A stretch of DNA of 64,000 bases from Turritopsis dohrnii (Eukaryota > Cnidaria > Hydrozoa > Anthoathecata > Oceaniidae): the NCBI GenBank assembly GCA_027922465.2, contig BQMF02000174.1, positions 1-64,000 on the forward strand, read 5' to 3'. Both the position numbers and the translations under genes were made by a program. This document shows positions 33,791 to 45,156 of the stretch, in pieces. The notes under the pieces were generated by a model that was not told the origin of the DNA, made no database searches, and saw only the letters and a list, made by a program, of their open reading frames with translations. Each line of letters starts with the position of its first letter. Position 1 is the stretch's first letter.

Positions 33791-33944
33791 TAAGCTTCGC
33801 CCTTGTGAATGACCGCCCCCTCAACAACGTTGAGCCCAGTATTGCGAAACTTTATAGCTGCAAATTTTGCTGCAGGCTTTCATTGAAGACGAAGCTCCCA
33901 CGAAGTTTGTAAGTCAATTATAACTGCTTATTGTGTTTGTTAAG

Positions 33945-34265
33945 CCTGACTGGTAGCCTTGTGGTAGAGTGCTCGCTTCCTGTTCGGGAGGTCGCAGGTT
34001 CAATCCCCGATCGAGTCATGCCAGCGACTATAACAGTGTGAATCACTCCTCTCTGCTTAGGACTCAGCAAGAGAGTAGGAATGATGTCTAGGGTGGTTGT
34101 CTAGTTGAGCGGTTCCTGTCATTACAGCTTCCGTAGCCCAAATGGGGGCTTTAAATGCTCTAGGACCTCCTTCGCAGGACCCTCATTGATAACAGTACCT
34201 TAAGGAACTGAAGAGGCTATCCTGGGTAAACACTCGTAAATAAAGTTTAGTTCCTTTAGTTTTTC
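33945..34265 (+). repeat. tRNA-derived SINE
   Basis: The head GGTAGCCTTGTGGTAGAGTG is an A box, and GGTTCAATCCC at 33997-34007 is a perfect B box. A body of about 230 bp with no coding sense follows (AAATGGGGGCTTTAAATGCT near 34140) and ends in TAAATAAAGTTTAG-type sequence. The anticodon stem does not pair well, so this is a SINE rather than a tRNA gene. Confidence 0.65.
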
Positions 34266-34758
34266 ATAAAATAAAGAAATAACCATATCTTGACTTTTTG
34301 ACTTAACTTTTTTTGATGGAGGTGTTTTGATGCGTATTCTCTCGTCTTGCTGCTGCTCACACGTGTGTTGTTGTGATGGCGGTGCAAATAATACTTTAAG
34401 CTAGGAGGATGGTTAATACAATAGGTACATGGTACAAATGGAATTCAAAGAGTGTATGACGGTTAGTTAGAAGAATAGGCTTCAATAGAAAGTGACAGCG
34501 GAGCTTAGAGAGGATACCATTGTTGGCTTTTTACTCATTTGACTTCATGATGGTATTTCCAATAATATACACAATAATATACAGCTATTAGACTAAGCTC
34601 ATTAGATATATAAATCTTCCCATTAGAAAAAAATGAGGGGTCATTTACTTCAAAAATGAACATTTCCAAAGGAAAGTTATTGGATTTTTGTTCAGGATGA
34701 CTTCGCTCAGTTTTGTCACTGTTTTAAAAATAACTTCAGACATTATACTTAACTGTTA
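34266..34758. other. Stretch with no supported gene
   Basis: AT-rich sequence. Near 34690-34740 a diverged copy of the GGTGACTTCGATCA-type MITE end is visible (GGATGACTTCGCTCAG), so part of this is probably eroded transposon. Confidence 0.35.
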
Positions 34759-36383
34759 GGCCGATGGAAATTTTAAATTAGTTTAGTGTCACCTGCCCGC
34801 ATCAGTTTAATTGCCCGCATAAAAAAGTTCATTATTTTACAAAATTTCATTATTCCAATACCGTAAAGCGGGGTGACTTCGATCAATTTTGCCACTATTT
34901 TAAAAGTAACTTCCGAAATACTAAACCATTACGTCTGAAACTTTGGAATCATTACATTACATATTTCTTCTATTTCAGTGCAAAATTTCACATTAACTAA
35001 ACTTGTAATTCCAGAGAAATAACCTGATCTTTCCAAGAAAACGACAATATCGATTATGGGGTGACTTCGATCAGCTTATGAGAAGCGCCAAATTACTTAT
35101 AATTATATTTGACAATGTTTTTAAAGCGCCATTATTACAATATTAACAGACCACCATTTGTCATCCGCGGTAAATGTTCGACCGTAAAAGATCAGCAAAT
35201 GTTAGTAAAACAAAAGATATTTACGACGTTCACACATGTGTGACTCTCGTTAATACGAAACGAAATTAACATTGAAATTTCATTGTATCTCAAACAAAAT
35301 TTTTGAGATCTATCATCATGGGGAAAGAGCACGCTTATTAAAATTTCTTCGGCAAGTCATTAAATCTCCCATGAGATACGACGACTTTACACGAAGTTCT
35401 TGCGAACATGTAACTTATAACGATATAAAACATTCGTTTTTTTCGTGTTCTTATAAACACGTTATTATCAATAAAGGAATAAGGAAAAGAAAAACAGAAT
35501 ATAGCGGTGAAGAACAGAATTTCTTTCAGACATATAATAATTTTCTTTACATTCAGCCTCTATACTTCACATGTGTACCAAAAATGTCGAGGCTAAACTC
35601 TTGAATATGACGTAGAGCGACGACTAATGTGAGTGGTGAAAAGTTTGATGTTTTTTGTCGTTAATTTCGGAAGAAATTGATCGTTTCGCTTGAAGACGAT
35701 TCTGATGATATTTTACAATGGGAATCTAAATGAAAATCTTGAAAAATATGAAAAACGCACTTTAATTTCAGAGTTTTAACAGTTTATTTTTACTGATCGA
35801 AGTCACCCCGCTGATCGAAGTCACCCCGCTTTACGGTACAAAATGACAATTCTTAAAAAGAACAATACATCATCCACTTCATTTTTGCTTGCCTACCTAC
35901 CACTGACTATCATACCACGGTTCAAAATTTCCAAGTTGCTCTTCCCGCACGTCTGACTTTGCCAGTGTGTTCTGTCTAGTAAACGTAGCGAAATTTTGAC
36001 ATTCAATTACGTAATCGAAGTAGACATTAATTGTTGCAGTGTTTTGGAACAACGGAGTTATAGTTTCGATTTCTATCAGATACATGCTGAAAAAGCCAAC
36101 TTTGCGGAATACCTAATTTGCGAAACTAACTTCCATGCAAATTTCTTTTTTTTAAATGCGATTGAAGAAAAAGCAGGTCTCAAGTTACTTGAAAGCTCGA
36201 GCTAATACCGAATCCGATGGGCGGGATCTTGGTGATTATAATAATGCAAAATGGCGTATTTGATGTGTTCTCCGGCTATTTATGGTGCTGAACAAAATTA
36301 ATGAATAATGAAAAATGAAAACATGCCGCATGGCATTTTCAGGAAATAAGTGACGCTAAACTAATATAAAATTTCCATCGGCC
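34759..36383. mobile_element. TIR element, GGCCGATGGAAATTTTA ends, with a nested MITE
   Basis: GGCCGATGGAAATTTTA and about 18 further bp match in inverse at the right end with two or three differences. TTA repeats flank it (34756-34758 and 36384-36386), fitting a TWA-targeting PIF/Harbinger-like element. A 980-bp MITE (34859-35838) sits about 100 bp inside the left end. Outside that MITE the interior shows no transposase. Confidence 0.65.
34859..35838. mobile_element. MITE with TACCGTAAAGCGGGGTGAC ends
   Basis: A 27-bp perfect terminal inverted repeat starts TACCGTAAAGCGGGGTGACT. At the right end the GGGGTGACTTCGATCA segment is present twice in tandem, and a further copy lies inside at about 35058. 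The terminal TA is the likely target. The 110-codon open frame at 35272-35604 has no recognisable motif. A segment at 35148-35235 recurs, diverged, at 36983-37075. Confidence 0.8.
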
Positions 36384-36557
36384 TTACTTCCAAAACTTTT
36401 GTTTCATAAGCTTGCATATTTCTTCTATTTCAGTGCAAGATTTCCCATTATATTCTTAATCTCGTAGTTTCAGAGAAACTGATCTTTCCAAGAAAGCGAC
36501 GACATCGATTATGTGAATTCGATCAGTTTGTGTTTTCAAAGCATTGCAATACTAAAC

Positions 36558-36972
36558 GCCCATGTTCAGCCTGCGTCCAGTTCACAAAAATAAAATTAAG
36601 GAAATGGCAATGATAAGTGCACCCATGTTGTGGAGCTCAAAAAACTGATCAAAATAATGTATATGGGATCGTATTGCTGCAACCAACCATTACAGAGATA
36701 CCGTCGATCAAAAATTTTGATGGCGTCACAGACCCGTCCCCAAAAAAATTAGACCCAAATTTTTCGTCACCCCATCGCCTGTGTTGCGGACCCCAAAAAA
36801 CGTCAGTTATTCCTATTGATTATTAAGATAATTTTCCCTAAACGTCGCGTTCTATTTGGGTCTCAATGGAATGGCTTCACACTGACGTTGCGCAGAAGAA
36901 AATAAATCATTTCTCTCACAGCTCAATCTACCATTTTGCGTGACAGAGAGACAGACAAACAGAGAATCGGCT
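36558..36972 (-). mobile_element. Degraded chimeric Helitron-like unit
   Basis: On the minus strand the 5' part matches the second Helitron family (ends AGAGAATCGGCTATTAA on the plus strand, TACCATTTTGCGTGAC). The rest matches the 560-bp unit (AAAAAACGTCAGTTATTCCT, AGCTCAAAAAACTGATCAAA). Both ends are eroded. It shows that the two families exchange 5' and 3' parts. Confidence 0.6.
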
Positions 36973-37237
36973 ATTAAATTAACAGACCACCATTTCTCAT
37001 CCACGAGAAATCTTTGCTCCGAAAGATCGTCAGATATTATAGTAGAACAAAAGACATTTACAACAACTTTCACTAGTCTATCAAACTGTAGCTTCAGATT
37101 TAAGGTAACAAAATATACTAGCAAGTAGTTCTCACTAGAATTAATGCCCCCGCAATAGACTGAGAATAAGCAGACCTATGGTTGGACAGGTTTTTTCAAT
37201 GCAACGAATAGTTTAATGAGTAGTGTAGCCATGTGAC

Positions 37238-39064
37238 AGCGCTTAAAATAAAAATTTATTCACTACCGGTCATTTGACCGGTACGACACAAATCGAGGCG
37301 GCCATTGTCTAATTCACGACGTATTACACCCTCGAAGCTAGGGCAGTTGTAGAGGGCATCCGCCCCGCATGTTGAAAGTGCCAGGGGTTTGAGGATGGCC
37401 GTAATAATGTATTAATCAGGTAGAATAGTTAAGAACTTACATTTTCTTTTCATTTTTCTTTTGCCTGATCGATAATTTAATAAACTAGCCGCCAAGGCGG
37501 CGTCGATCGCCGCCCATGTCCACCTGCTCTGTATCACTGTATCAATAAACGTCAAATTTCCTTATAAAAGGCTCGTACAACTTGTGTTCAACCAGAAGCA
37601 GATTCGAAGTCACAACCTCTGGTAAAAGCAATCTTTTATCAGTGTAACAATACACTCAAAACGTAGAGAGAGAAAACTTCAACTTTTTATTAGCTTTTGT
37701 TTTAAAAAAGTTACGCGCTCTAACATGGGTGCTTCAAACGTAAGGGGGAAATGGTTTCTTTTCTTAAAAAGATCACAAGGGAGGAGAGAAAAAAGGCACG
37801 TGCTAAATGAATAAATAGAATAAAAAAACGTTCGATCAGAACGCTTAACAATTAAAAGAAGAAATTAATTTATTAAAAGAAAAGCAAAAAAAAAAACATT
37901 TTGTTTTATGATGTTTTATTTTTTTTTACCTATCGGTTTTTAAACATTTTGATTGATCAAAAAAAAAGTTCACCCGTCTCAGACAGTCAGGCAAGAGTTA
38001 GTGGCAAACCGAACATGCTGCCACGTTCTGCCACTGCTGCTTTTTGTCCAAAATGGTTAATCAGTTAGTTTCTTTGTATCTAGTTGATGTACTGTTTTCA
38101 AAGCCAAGTCAACGTGGAATATAAAACTAACAATAACGATAAAAACAAAACGTTATTCCTATTAGTTCATCAGCCAAAAAAAGTCACGTTCGATTGGGGT
38201 TGCAATGTATTTGCTTCGAACTCACGTCGCACACAAAAAAAGAAATAATTTCGCTCGCAACTCAATCTACCATTTTGCGTGACTTACAAACAAACAAACG
38301 CACAAACAAACAAACAAACAGACGGAGAATCGGCTATTAATATATAGATTCTTTAAAAATCATGTTTGACTAATCTTAACGATACACAAGAGTGTATCAT
38401 CAAACACGGGTGCATTCATTTCACTTTTGAGGTTTTTTTGATCTATCAAAATAAATCTTTTGATGTATTTTATATAGAATGCTTATGCTTCGTGATACTT
38501 TTTGAAAACACCGGAAATAGACATAACACAAAAAAAACTCGAAATTAAAATCATTTGAAAAATAATTCCCTATTGGCAGTTCAAGAAAAAATTGTGTATT
38601 ATTTTTTTTGATAAGTTTCAAAACAGAGTGATCTTTTTTTTCTTTTTCAATACTTTCGTTGTACTCCAATCTTTTTAATTAAGGTAATAAGCACTAACAC
38701 CTGTACAGAATAGACATAAGAGAACACGTGTTTGAGTTTTTCTGTAACAAAAAAATTCGACATTGTTTTCACTTAAATTGTTTAATTTAAATAAAATCAC
38801 GGAGGAGGAGTGTTAATTTTCTTCCCTTTCGCTTAAGAATAGTAGACATCACCTACGCCATTTTTTCTGTACATTTTATTTTACTCATATTACACAACTT
38901 GTTATGGTTATTTGGAAGGTTCTACAAAGGTTTTAACAGGAGTTAATAATTATTATGTCTCACAAAATAAGTGGCCGGTCATGTTGGCCGTTTAAAGTTT
39001 TCAGACGGTCACAGACATCACTATGACGGCCAATGACCGGTGACCGGCAGTTATTTTAAGCGCT
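37238..39064. mobile_element. hAT-like TIR element interrupted by a Helitron
   Basis: AGCGCTTAAAATAA opens it and its exact inverse closes it. The arms continue with ACCGGTCA/TGACCGGT words. The flanks are CATGTGAC and GATGTGAC, an 8-bp duplication with one change, as expected for hAT. Inside, at 37495-38348, lies a second-family Helitron on the minus strand. Removing it leaves about 0.97 kb with no transposase, so this is a non-autonomous copy. Confidence 0.7.
37495..38348 (-). mobile_element. Second-family Helitron-like element (854 bp)
   Basis: In its own direction it starts TCTATATATTAATAGCCGATT, runs through a (TTTG)n stretch and TAAGTCACGCAAAATGGTAG, and ends in the hairpin-bearing GACGCCGCCTTGGCGGCTAG. 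The flanks are A on the 5' side and T on the 3' side. It matches 43131-44592 but lacks the 605-bp MITE present there. It encodes no Rep/helicase. Confidence 0.8.
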
Positions 39065-39084
39065 GATGTGACAGTCTAGTCGCA

Positions 39085-39510
39085 GTGGTATTTCAAAACT
39101 AACTTGGAATATGCAAACCAAATAGATCTAAACTTAAACAGCTGAAAATTTTGTTACATTTTGTTATCTCTTAAGCCTAAGTCACACTGATGCTAATATA
39201 TCTTTTAAAAAGTGTAAATAAGGCCTTAACAAGTAATATCAGAAAGTATTTGTTACAAATAAAAGAAATATGTGAACTGTAACCATGAATAGGTATTTTA
39301 TAATTAAAATAAGATTTGTTAAAGAAATTACATAAGAGCCAAAAGAAAACAACAAACTTTTTCAAAAACCATAATTCAAGCGAAAAATCCATTAGAAATC
39401 TGTGTTTTAAACTTTGATTCAAAAAATAATTGCCAAAAAGTTTACAAAAAAAACAAAACAGGGAAAAATATAATAGGTTTTACTGATCATGATCATACTA
39501 GGTTTGAACA
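39085..39510 (-). repeat. Dispersed repeat, inverted copy of 24970-25390
   Basis: The reverse complement matches the interior of the 24340-26070 element over about 400 bp (for example TTTGGTTTGCATATT, CTTATTTACACTTTTT, ATGATCA...AATAAAACCTAT). No coding function is seen; the Phe/Leu-rich open frames on both copies reflect T-rich composition. Confidence 0.6.
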
Positions 39511-39766
39511 GTTTGGGCAAAGAACAACAATTTGTTTAAAACAATTCGTTAAACGATGTACAAACTTTAATTACTTATCCCTCTTCTTCCCGATCCACCA
39601 TGTCTTCGCAACTTGGGGCTGGACGTTTAACATTTTTGCATTTCGTTGATAATATCTTATCAATAAACCTTTCCCAAACTTCCATTTAAACCACGTGTTA
39701 TGGTTAATCCAACAAGTATGGCCTCGCTTTAAAGATTTTAATCATCGCACTATGGAATGGAAATAA

Positions 39767-40164
39767 TCTATATATACTAATTCACGTTGTGTGCAACACA
39801 TTTAACTTAGAGAGTGTTTGTTTTTTTGTTTTTTAATGGTCAAAATCTTCTTAATCGTGGTCATATTGCGACAGTTCGACCACGCAAGACACATTCACGA
39901 TTAGTATAATAGCACGTGGCATCATTTGACGTCAGATGTTTTATGATCACACGGGGAACCATTGCATTGCATCCCCAATCGAACGCGACGTTTTTGGGGA
40001 AATATCTTGAGAACCAATGGGGATAACTGACGTTTTTTAGGGTCAGCGATACGGGTGTTGGGGTGACGCAACATTTGGGCCTAAATTTTATTTGGTACTG
40101 CAGATATGACGTCATCGAAATCTTTGATCAGCGATATCTCCGCAACGGTTGGTCGTAGCGAAAC
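39767..40164 (+). mobile_element. Helitron unit, 5' part only
   Basis: It starts TCTATATATACTAATTCACG right after a host A and follows the standard unit through both TGACGTCA palindromes. It stops abruptly after GGTCGTAGCGAAAC, about 165 bp short of the normal 3' end. It is a solo, 3'-truncated copy 3 kb before the array. Confidence 0.75.
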
Positions 40165-41413
40165 ACACGTTCATTCAGCATCGGAAATTTAGTTTGCGCA
40201 TGCGTCGCTTAAACGGGAATTTTTAACGAAATACATAAGGGCGGCTTGGAGGGGTGTTTTTTCTTAATTTGTTTACTAACAAAAACAGGCGCAAAGAAGA
40301 AGGAAATGGGAACGAAGATGGTTTTAATTTATTGATTTATGAAGTTCATGATTCTTTCGATCACACTGTACAAGTTTCATAACCGAAATATTGCTGTAAT
40401 GTTGATTACCACGAGCTGAAAAAAAGCATGTTTAATACATGCGTAAAAATAGCACTTAGGGAAATTGAATTTAAAGAAAAACTAGCATTGGAATTTCGTT
40501 GAAACTTGGTTTATTTTACTGTGGAACCATTTCGGAATGTTTTCCTGAAAACCTCATGGAGTTGTCAGTTTTTGTTCGTCTTCAAACGTATTCCAAAGAT
40601 GAGAGTTTTGACAACTGTATATTGCATATTCTGCATGGTTTCTTCGCTATGATAATAAACTAATTATCCCCTAAAAAGGGTTTTAATCGTTACCAAACTT
40701 CAACAGGACGTAAACAAGGAAAGGAAGATTTGTTCTTCTAGTCTGGTCCTCTTGATTCGAGGTTTTAAACATTGATTGGGCTTGTGGATTCACTGTTGTT
40801 AGATGTACATCCATACTGGCCTCTAATCGTCTGGTATTTGCTTTTGTGTGGCAATATGTTCCATATGCCCTGTTAAATGTTGGATGTATTTCTGTCAGCA
40901 CCTCTACTACTTAAAGTCGTGTATGTTTTATTTGCTGATAACAGTGTTATCTTCAAGTTGAAGTGAAATGTGAAAGTTCATCATTATTAAAAGGAAGGCT
41001 GAAGACTCACTTTTACATTTTACATTTTGATAATGTAGCCCAACTGAAAACATATGATTTATACAGTCACGAAGGAAGTCATGGGAAGCCCTTTCTATGT
41101 GGTGAAACAGCAAGTTATATACATAACGAAAACTGCAGAAAGTAATTGATTTCGTATACGAAAAAAAGTTCAGAAACCCAATGATGTATATATGTAACTT
41201 TTTAATACACATGATACACCTGGATAACTTGAGTGAATATGTTGTGCTTTCCGGATAGTAGTTTAATCGGACAACAGAAGCATATGTCACATACTGTTTT
41301 AATACAGTATATATATTTCATTTCGTAAAAATTAATACTACTGTCAATTTTCCTTATGAACAAGGAAAGTAAATCAAAACATAACAGTCTGTAGTGATTT
41401 GGTTATCGATGTA
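40165..41413. other. Stretch with no supported gene
   Basis: Open frames of 60-120 codons on both strands lack motifs and splice context. I see no terminal repeats in this part. Confidence 0.3.
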
Positions 41414-41415
41414 TA

Positions 41416-41885
41416 CACGTTTTTTTTTTTATAAGCATAACGCCTATAAGCATATCAAGGCTCAGAATCGGCAAAAATTTAAGCATACCATAAGCATACG
41501 CTGAGGCTCATTTATCATTAACCTGAAATTTTTTTACAAGGGTAAATTTTAAAATCGGGGCAAAATATAAAAGTCAGACATAATTATAACGTAATTGTAA
41601 GCTTTTTTCAAGTACGAGGAGCAAAAGAATTTCCTAAGAAAATTTCTTTTGTCAATTTCTCATTCTTTAATGACACATTTGTTAATTTGGTTCGAAAAAT
41701 ACCTGTTCTCTTGGGACTCTTGTTATTTATAAAACACTTAAGTGTTATTTTTAAACTAGGGAAGCGCCAATAAGAGAAGTGTGAATAAGCATATCGTAAG
41801 CATATTTCAGCCTCAATTTTAACCTTTTACTAAGCATATTGAGGCTGAACTCAAAATCCCATATGCTTATAAAAGAAAAAACGTG
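41416..41885. mobile_element. MITE with CACGTTTTTT ends
   Basis: TACACGTTTTTT... with ATAAGCATA inside is inverted at the right end as TATGCTTATAAAAG...AAAAAACGTGTA. TA is the likely target. Internal copies of ATAAGCATA recur in both orientations near both ends. Confidence 0.7.
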
Positions 41886-41887
41886 TA

Positions 41888-42956
41888 TTTTCACACCAAA
41901 ATCTGTTTGTTTGTTTTTCATTTGGGATTTAGGAAGGTTATTCATCACACTGACAGTGTCCTCTGAAGAAATATGTGTATGAACATTTTTTGAATCAGAG
42001 ATGTTTATTTTAAATACTTGAATTTAATTTTATAAATTGTCCTGTCTTAGCCCAACCCCTTTTTTGATAATAACTCATTTTTCCTTATATTTGAAATGCT
42101 GTGATTGGTTTTTGATTAGATAGTTATTTACTTTATTGCTTACTATTCAGCTGTTAGATAAGAAACATTTACGACATATATTTTTAGCTATACCCATAGT
42201 AACTTCTAAGTCACTTTATTTAACTCCTCAGCAAGAATTGTTAAGTAGCCTTATCATTTGATCATGAACATCTTCATCCATAATAAGTTCAAAATAACTT
42301 CTTTTATTTTATTAAATTCAATTACACTCTGTCCTAAGTACATTTTTATTTAAGTATCAGGGTGATGGCTGTTAAACCAGTTGTATATATTAGAGACATT
42401 TTTTTTGTGGTTATCAATGTACACAATTACTGATAAAATCGAAACTTTAGGGAGATATACAGTTTTGTTTCTTGTTTGAACACGTGACACATTAATGCTA
42501 AAGTCGCTAAAAAGTGACTCGAATGAAAACGCCCATAACTTTCTTAAAAAAGCTGACAGCTCAACAAAATAACTTGTGACTGAAAGCTAAATAATATAGC
42601 TAGGCAATAAAAGTAATTTTAAAGGATTTCTAATGTTCAATTTTTGGGAATAATGGGATGAAAAAGTAAGATTTTTGCAGTTTAATAGTTGACAGTTTGG
42701 CACGACGTAAAATTTCTTTACATAAATGCCTGGTTACAAATTTTTGATTTGGGCGATCGTTGGTTATACCTCTTACCAAAGAAATTAAAGTCTACATCAT
42801 ACAAACATTTTGAAATGAGTTTCAGAACATTTTACTGCGTTAGGTCATGATTAATGACTCATCGAAAACGAGAAAATTTGTTGTCAACATCGAAAAAAAT
42901 CCAATTCGCAATGCAATGGCTTCTTTTCTTCTACCGCACCTGATCTGAACGAACGT
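41888..42956. other. Stretch with no supported gene
   Basis: AT-rich sequence leading into the Helitron array. No reading frame or repeat with clear borders is seen. Confidence 0.3.
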
Positions 42957-43130
42957 GAACAATCCCATACATTTTTTTGCTCAGTTTTTCAAGCTCTACA
43001 ACATGGGTACACTTTTGAGTTGCGATTCTATGATTTATTTTTTCGTCACGGGTACATACACGGGAATGGTGGATTTGACCTAATATTTTCGAAGTTAAGT
43101 TCGGTAAAAAGTTTTTACCCGGGATACTAG
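42957..43130 (+). mobile_element. Helitron unit, 3' part; left edge of the array
   Basis: From AATCCCATACATTTTTTTGC to ATACTAG this is the last 170 bp of a standard unit, with the terminal hairpin GGTAAAAAGTTTTTACC. The 5' two thirds are missing. The next element begins directly after its CTAG. Confidence 0.75.
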
Positions 43131-44592
43131 TCTATATATTAATAGTCGATTCTCTGTCTGTCTGTCTGTTTGTTTGTTTGTAAGTCACGCAAAATGGTAG
43201 ATTGAGTTGTGAGCGAAATTATTTCTTTCTTTGTGTGCGACGTGAGTTCGAAGCAAATACATTGCAACCCCAATCGACCGTGACTTTTTTTGGCTGATGA
43301 ACTAATAGGACTAACGTTTTGTTTTTATTATTATTGTTAGTTTTATATTCCACGTTGACTTGGCTTTGAAAACAGTACATCAACTAAATACAAAGAAACT
43401 AACTGATTAAACGTTTTGGACATAAAAGCAGCAGTGGCAGAACGTGGCAGCATGTGCGGTTTACCAGTGTATCCTAACGTATCCTTGCCTGACTGTCTGA
43501 GACGGGTGAACTTTTTTTCGAGCAATCAAAATGTTTAAAAACCGATAGGTAAAAAAAGAGTATCATGATACAAAATAATTTTTTTTGCTTCTGTCTTAAT
43601 AGTTGTCTTAATTTCTTTTAATTGATTTCTTTCAATCTACAGTGTGTTTCAAAATGTCTTATCCACCAACTTTCAAGGCGTATATTTCATTACATGTCTG
43701 ATAAAATATTGTGAATTTTATATCACAAGAAAGAGCTTTTCATACTCTATCCGTTAATATAAAATGTTTGCCAAAATATTTGTTCTTCGAAAAGATATTG
43801 AAGAAAAACTCAACGATTTGGCTCATTAAATTCTTAAAAGTCAATTAACTGACATGCTAATGACTTTTTAATGGTGTAACTTTCTTTTGTTGTGCTGATG
43901 GAACCTTTAGAAAATTTTAAGTATAGCTTTGCGTATTAATTTCCCATAACAACTAATCTTAAAAATTTCAAATAAAAATTTGATGATTTTTAATTTTTTT
44001 ATTGTGTTTACAAATGGCCTTCATTGTAAAATGAGTTAATTGACTTTTAAGAATTTACTGAACCAAATCGTTAAGTTTTTCTTCAATATCTCTTCGAAGA
44101 ACAAATATTTTGGCAAACATTTTATATTAATGGATACAGCATGAAAAGCTCTTTCTTGTGATATAAAATTCGCAATATGTTATCAGACATATAATGAAAA
44201 ATACGCTTTGGAAGTTGGTGGATAAGACATTTTGAGACACACTGTATTTTAATCAGATCGAACGTTTTTTTTATTCACTTTATTCATTTTGCACGTGCCT
44301 TTTTCTCTCTCCTCCCGTGTGATCTTTTTAAAAAGAAAAACCATTTCCCCCTTACGTTTGATAGCACCCATGTTAGAGCGCGTAACTTTTTTAAAACAAA
44401 AGCTAATAAAAAGTTGAAGTTTCCTCTCTCTACGTTTTGAGTGTATTGTTACACTGATAAAAGATTGGTTTTACCAGAGGTTGTGACTTCGAATCTGCTT
44501 CTGGTTGAACACAAGTTGTTTGAGACGTTTATTGATACAGTGATACAGAGCAGGTGGACATGGGCGGCGAGCGACGCCGCCTTGGCGGCTAG
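43131..44592 (+). mobile_element. Second-family Helitron-like element (1462 bp, contains a MITE)
   Basis: It begins TCTATATATTAATAGTCGATT directly after the CTAG of the preceding unit and ends GGCGGCGAGCGACGCCGCC, TTGGCGG, CTAG. The 19-base piece forms a 6-bp GC hairpin 7 bases before CTAG. The sequence matches 37495-38348 on both sides of a 605-bp MITE (43640-44244). No protein of the Helitron replication machinery is encoded. Confidence 0.8.
43640..44244. mobile_element. Foldback MITE with about 215-bp TIRs, TA target
   Basis: CAGTGTGTTTCAAAATGTCT at the left and the inverse of CAGTGTGTCTCAAAATGTCT at the right start arms that match for about 215 bp with roughly 10 percent differences, around a spacer of about 175 bp. 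TA flanks both sides. The sister Helitron at 37495-38348 lacks it, which confirms the borders. Confidence 0.85.
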
Positions 44593-45156
44593 TCTTATTA
44601 TAATAATCCGCGTTGTGCATACCACTTTTATTTTAGAGAGTGACATATTTAGTTTAAATTTACGGTCATCGTCCTCTTATGTGCGCGTAAAACCACGTAG
44701 AAGCGAGAGACACTTTTTTCACAATCATTCCAAAAGCACGTGGCATCATTTGACGTCAGTTTTTTATGACCACGGGGAATCATTGCATTGCAGCCCCAAT
44801 CGAACGCGACGTTTTTGGGGAAATATCTCGACAACCAATAGGGATAACTGACGTTTTTTGGGGTCAGCGATACGGGTGATGGAGTGACGCATCATTTGGG
44901 CCTAAATTTTATTTGGTACTGCGGATATGACGTCATCGAAATCTTTGATCAGCGATATCTCTCTAACCGTTGGTCGTAGCGAAACGATCCCATACATTTT
45001 TTTGATCAGTTTTTCGAGCTCTACAACATGGGTACATTTCCCGTTTCCAATTCCTAAATTGAAATTTTCGTCACGGGGATCGTTCACAGGAAAGGCGATT
45101 TTGACGCATCCTTTTCGAAGTTAAGTTCGGTAAAAAGTTTTTACCCGGGATACTAG
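44593..45156 (+). mobile_element. Helitron tandem unit 1
   Basis: Starts TCTTATTATAATAATCCGCG, ends GATACTAG after the hairpin GGTAAAAAGTTTTTACC. It contains the two TGACGTCA palindromes, a CACGTG box and the GTAAAACCACGTAG segment. The next unit follows without a spacer, but its first base pair is TA instead of TC. Confidence 0.85.

Noticed and set aside
33950..34020. Possible tRNA gene
   Set aside because: B box is perfect but the anticodon stem mispairs, and the sequence continues as a SINE.
35272..35604. 110-codon frame inside the MITE at 34859-35838
   Set aside because: No motif, no coding-like composition compared with its surroundings, and MITEs of this size normally carry no gene.
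44649..44834. Repeated 60-90-codon open frames on both strands in the array, such as MTSSKSLISDISLTVGRSET
   Set aside because: They are opposite or alternative readings of the same repeated DNA. Both strands are open in the same place, no start context or domain is seen, and the repetition follows from unit copying.
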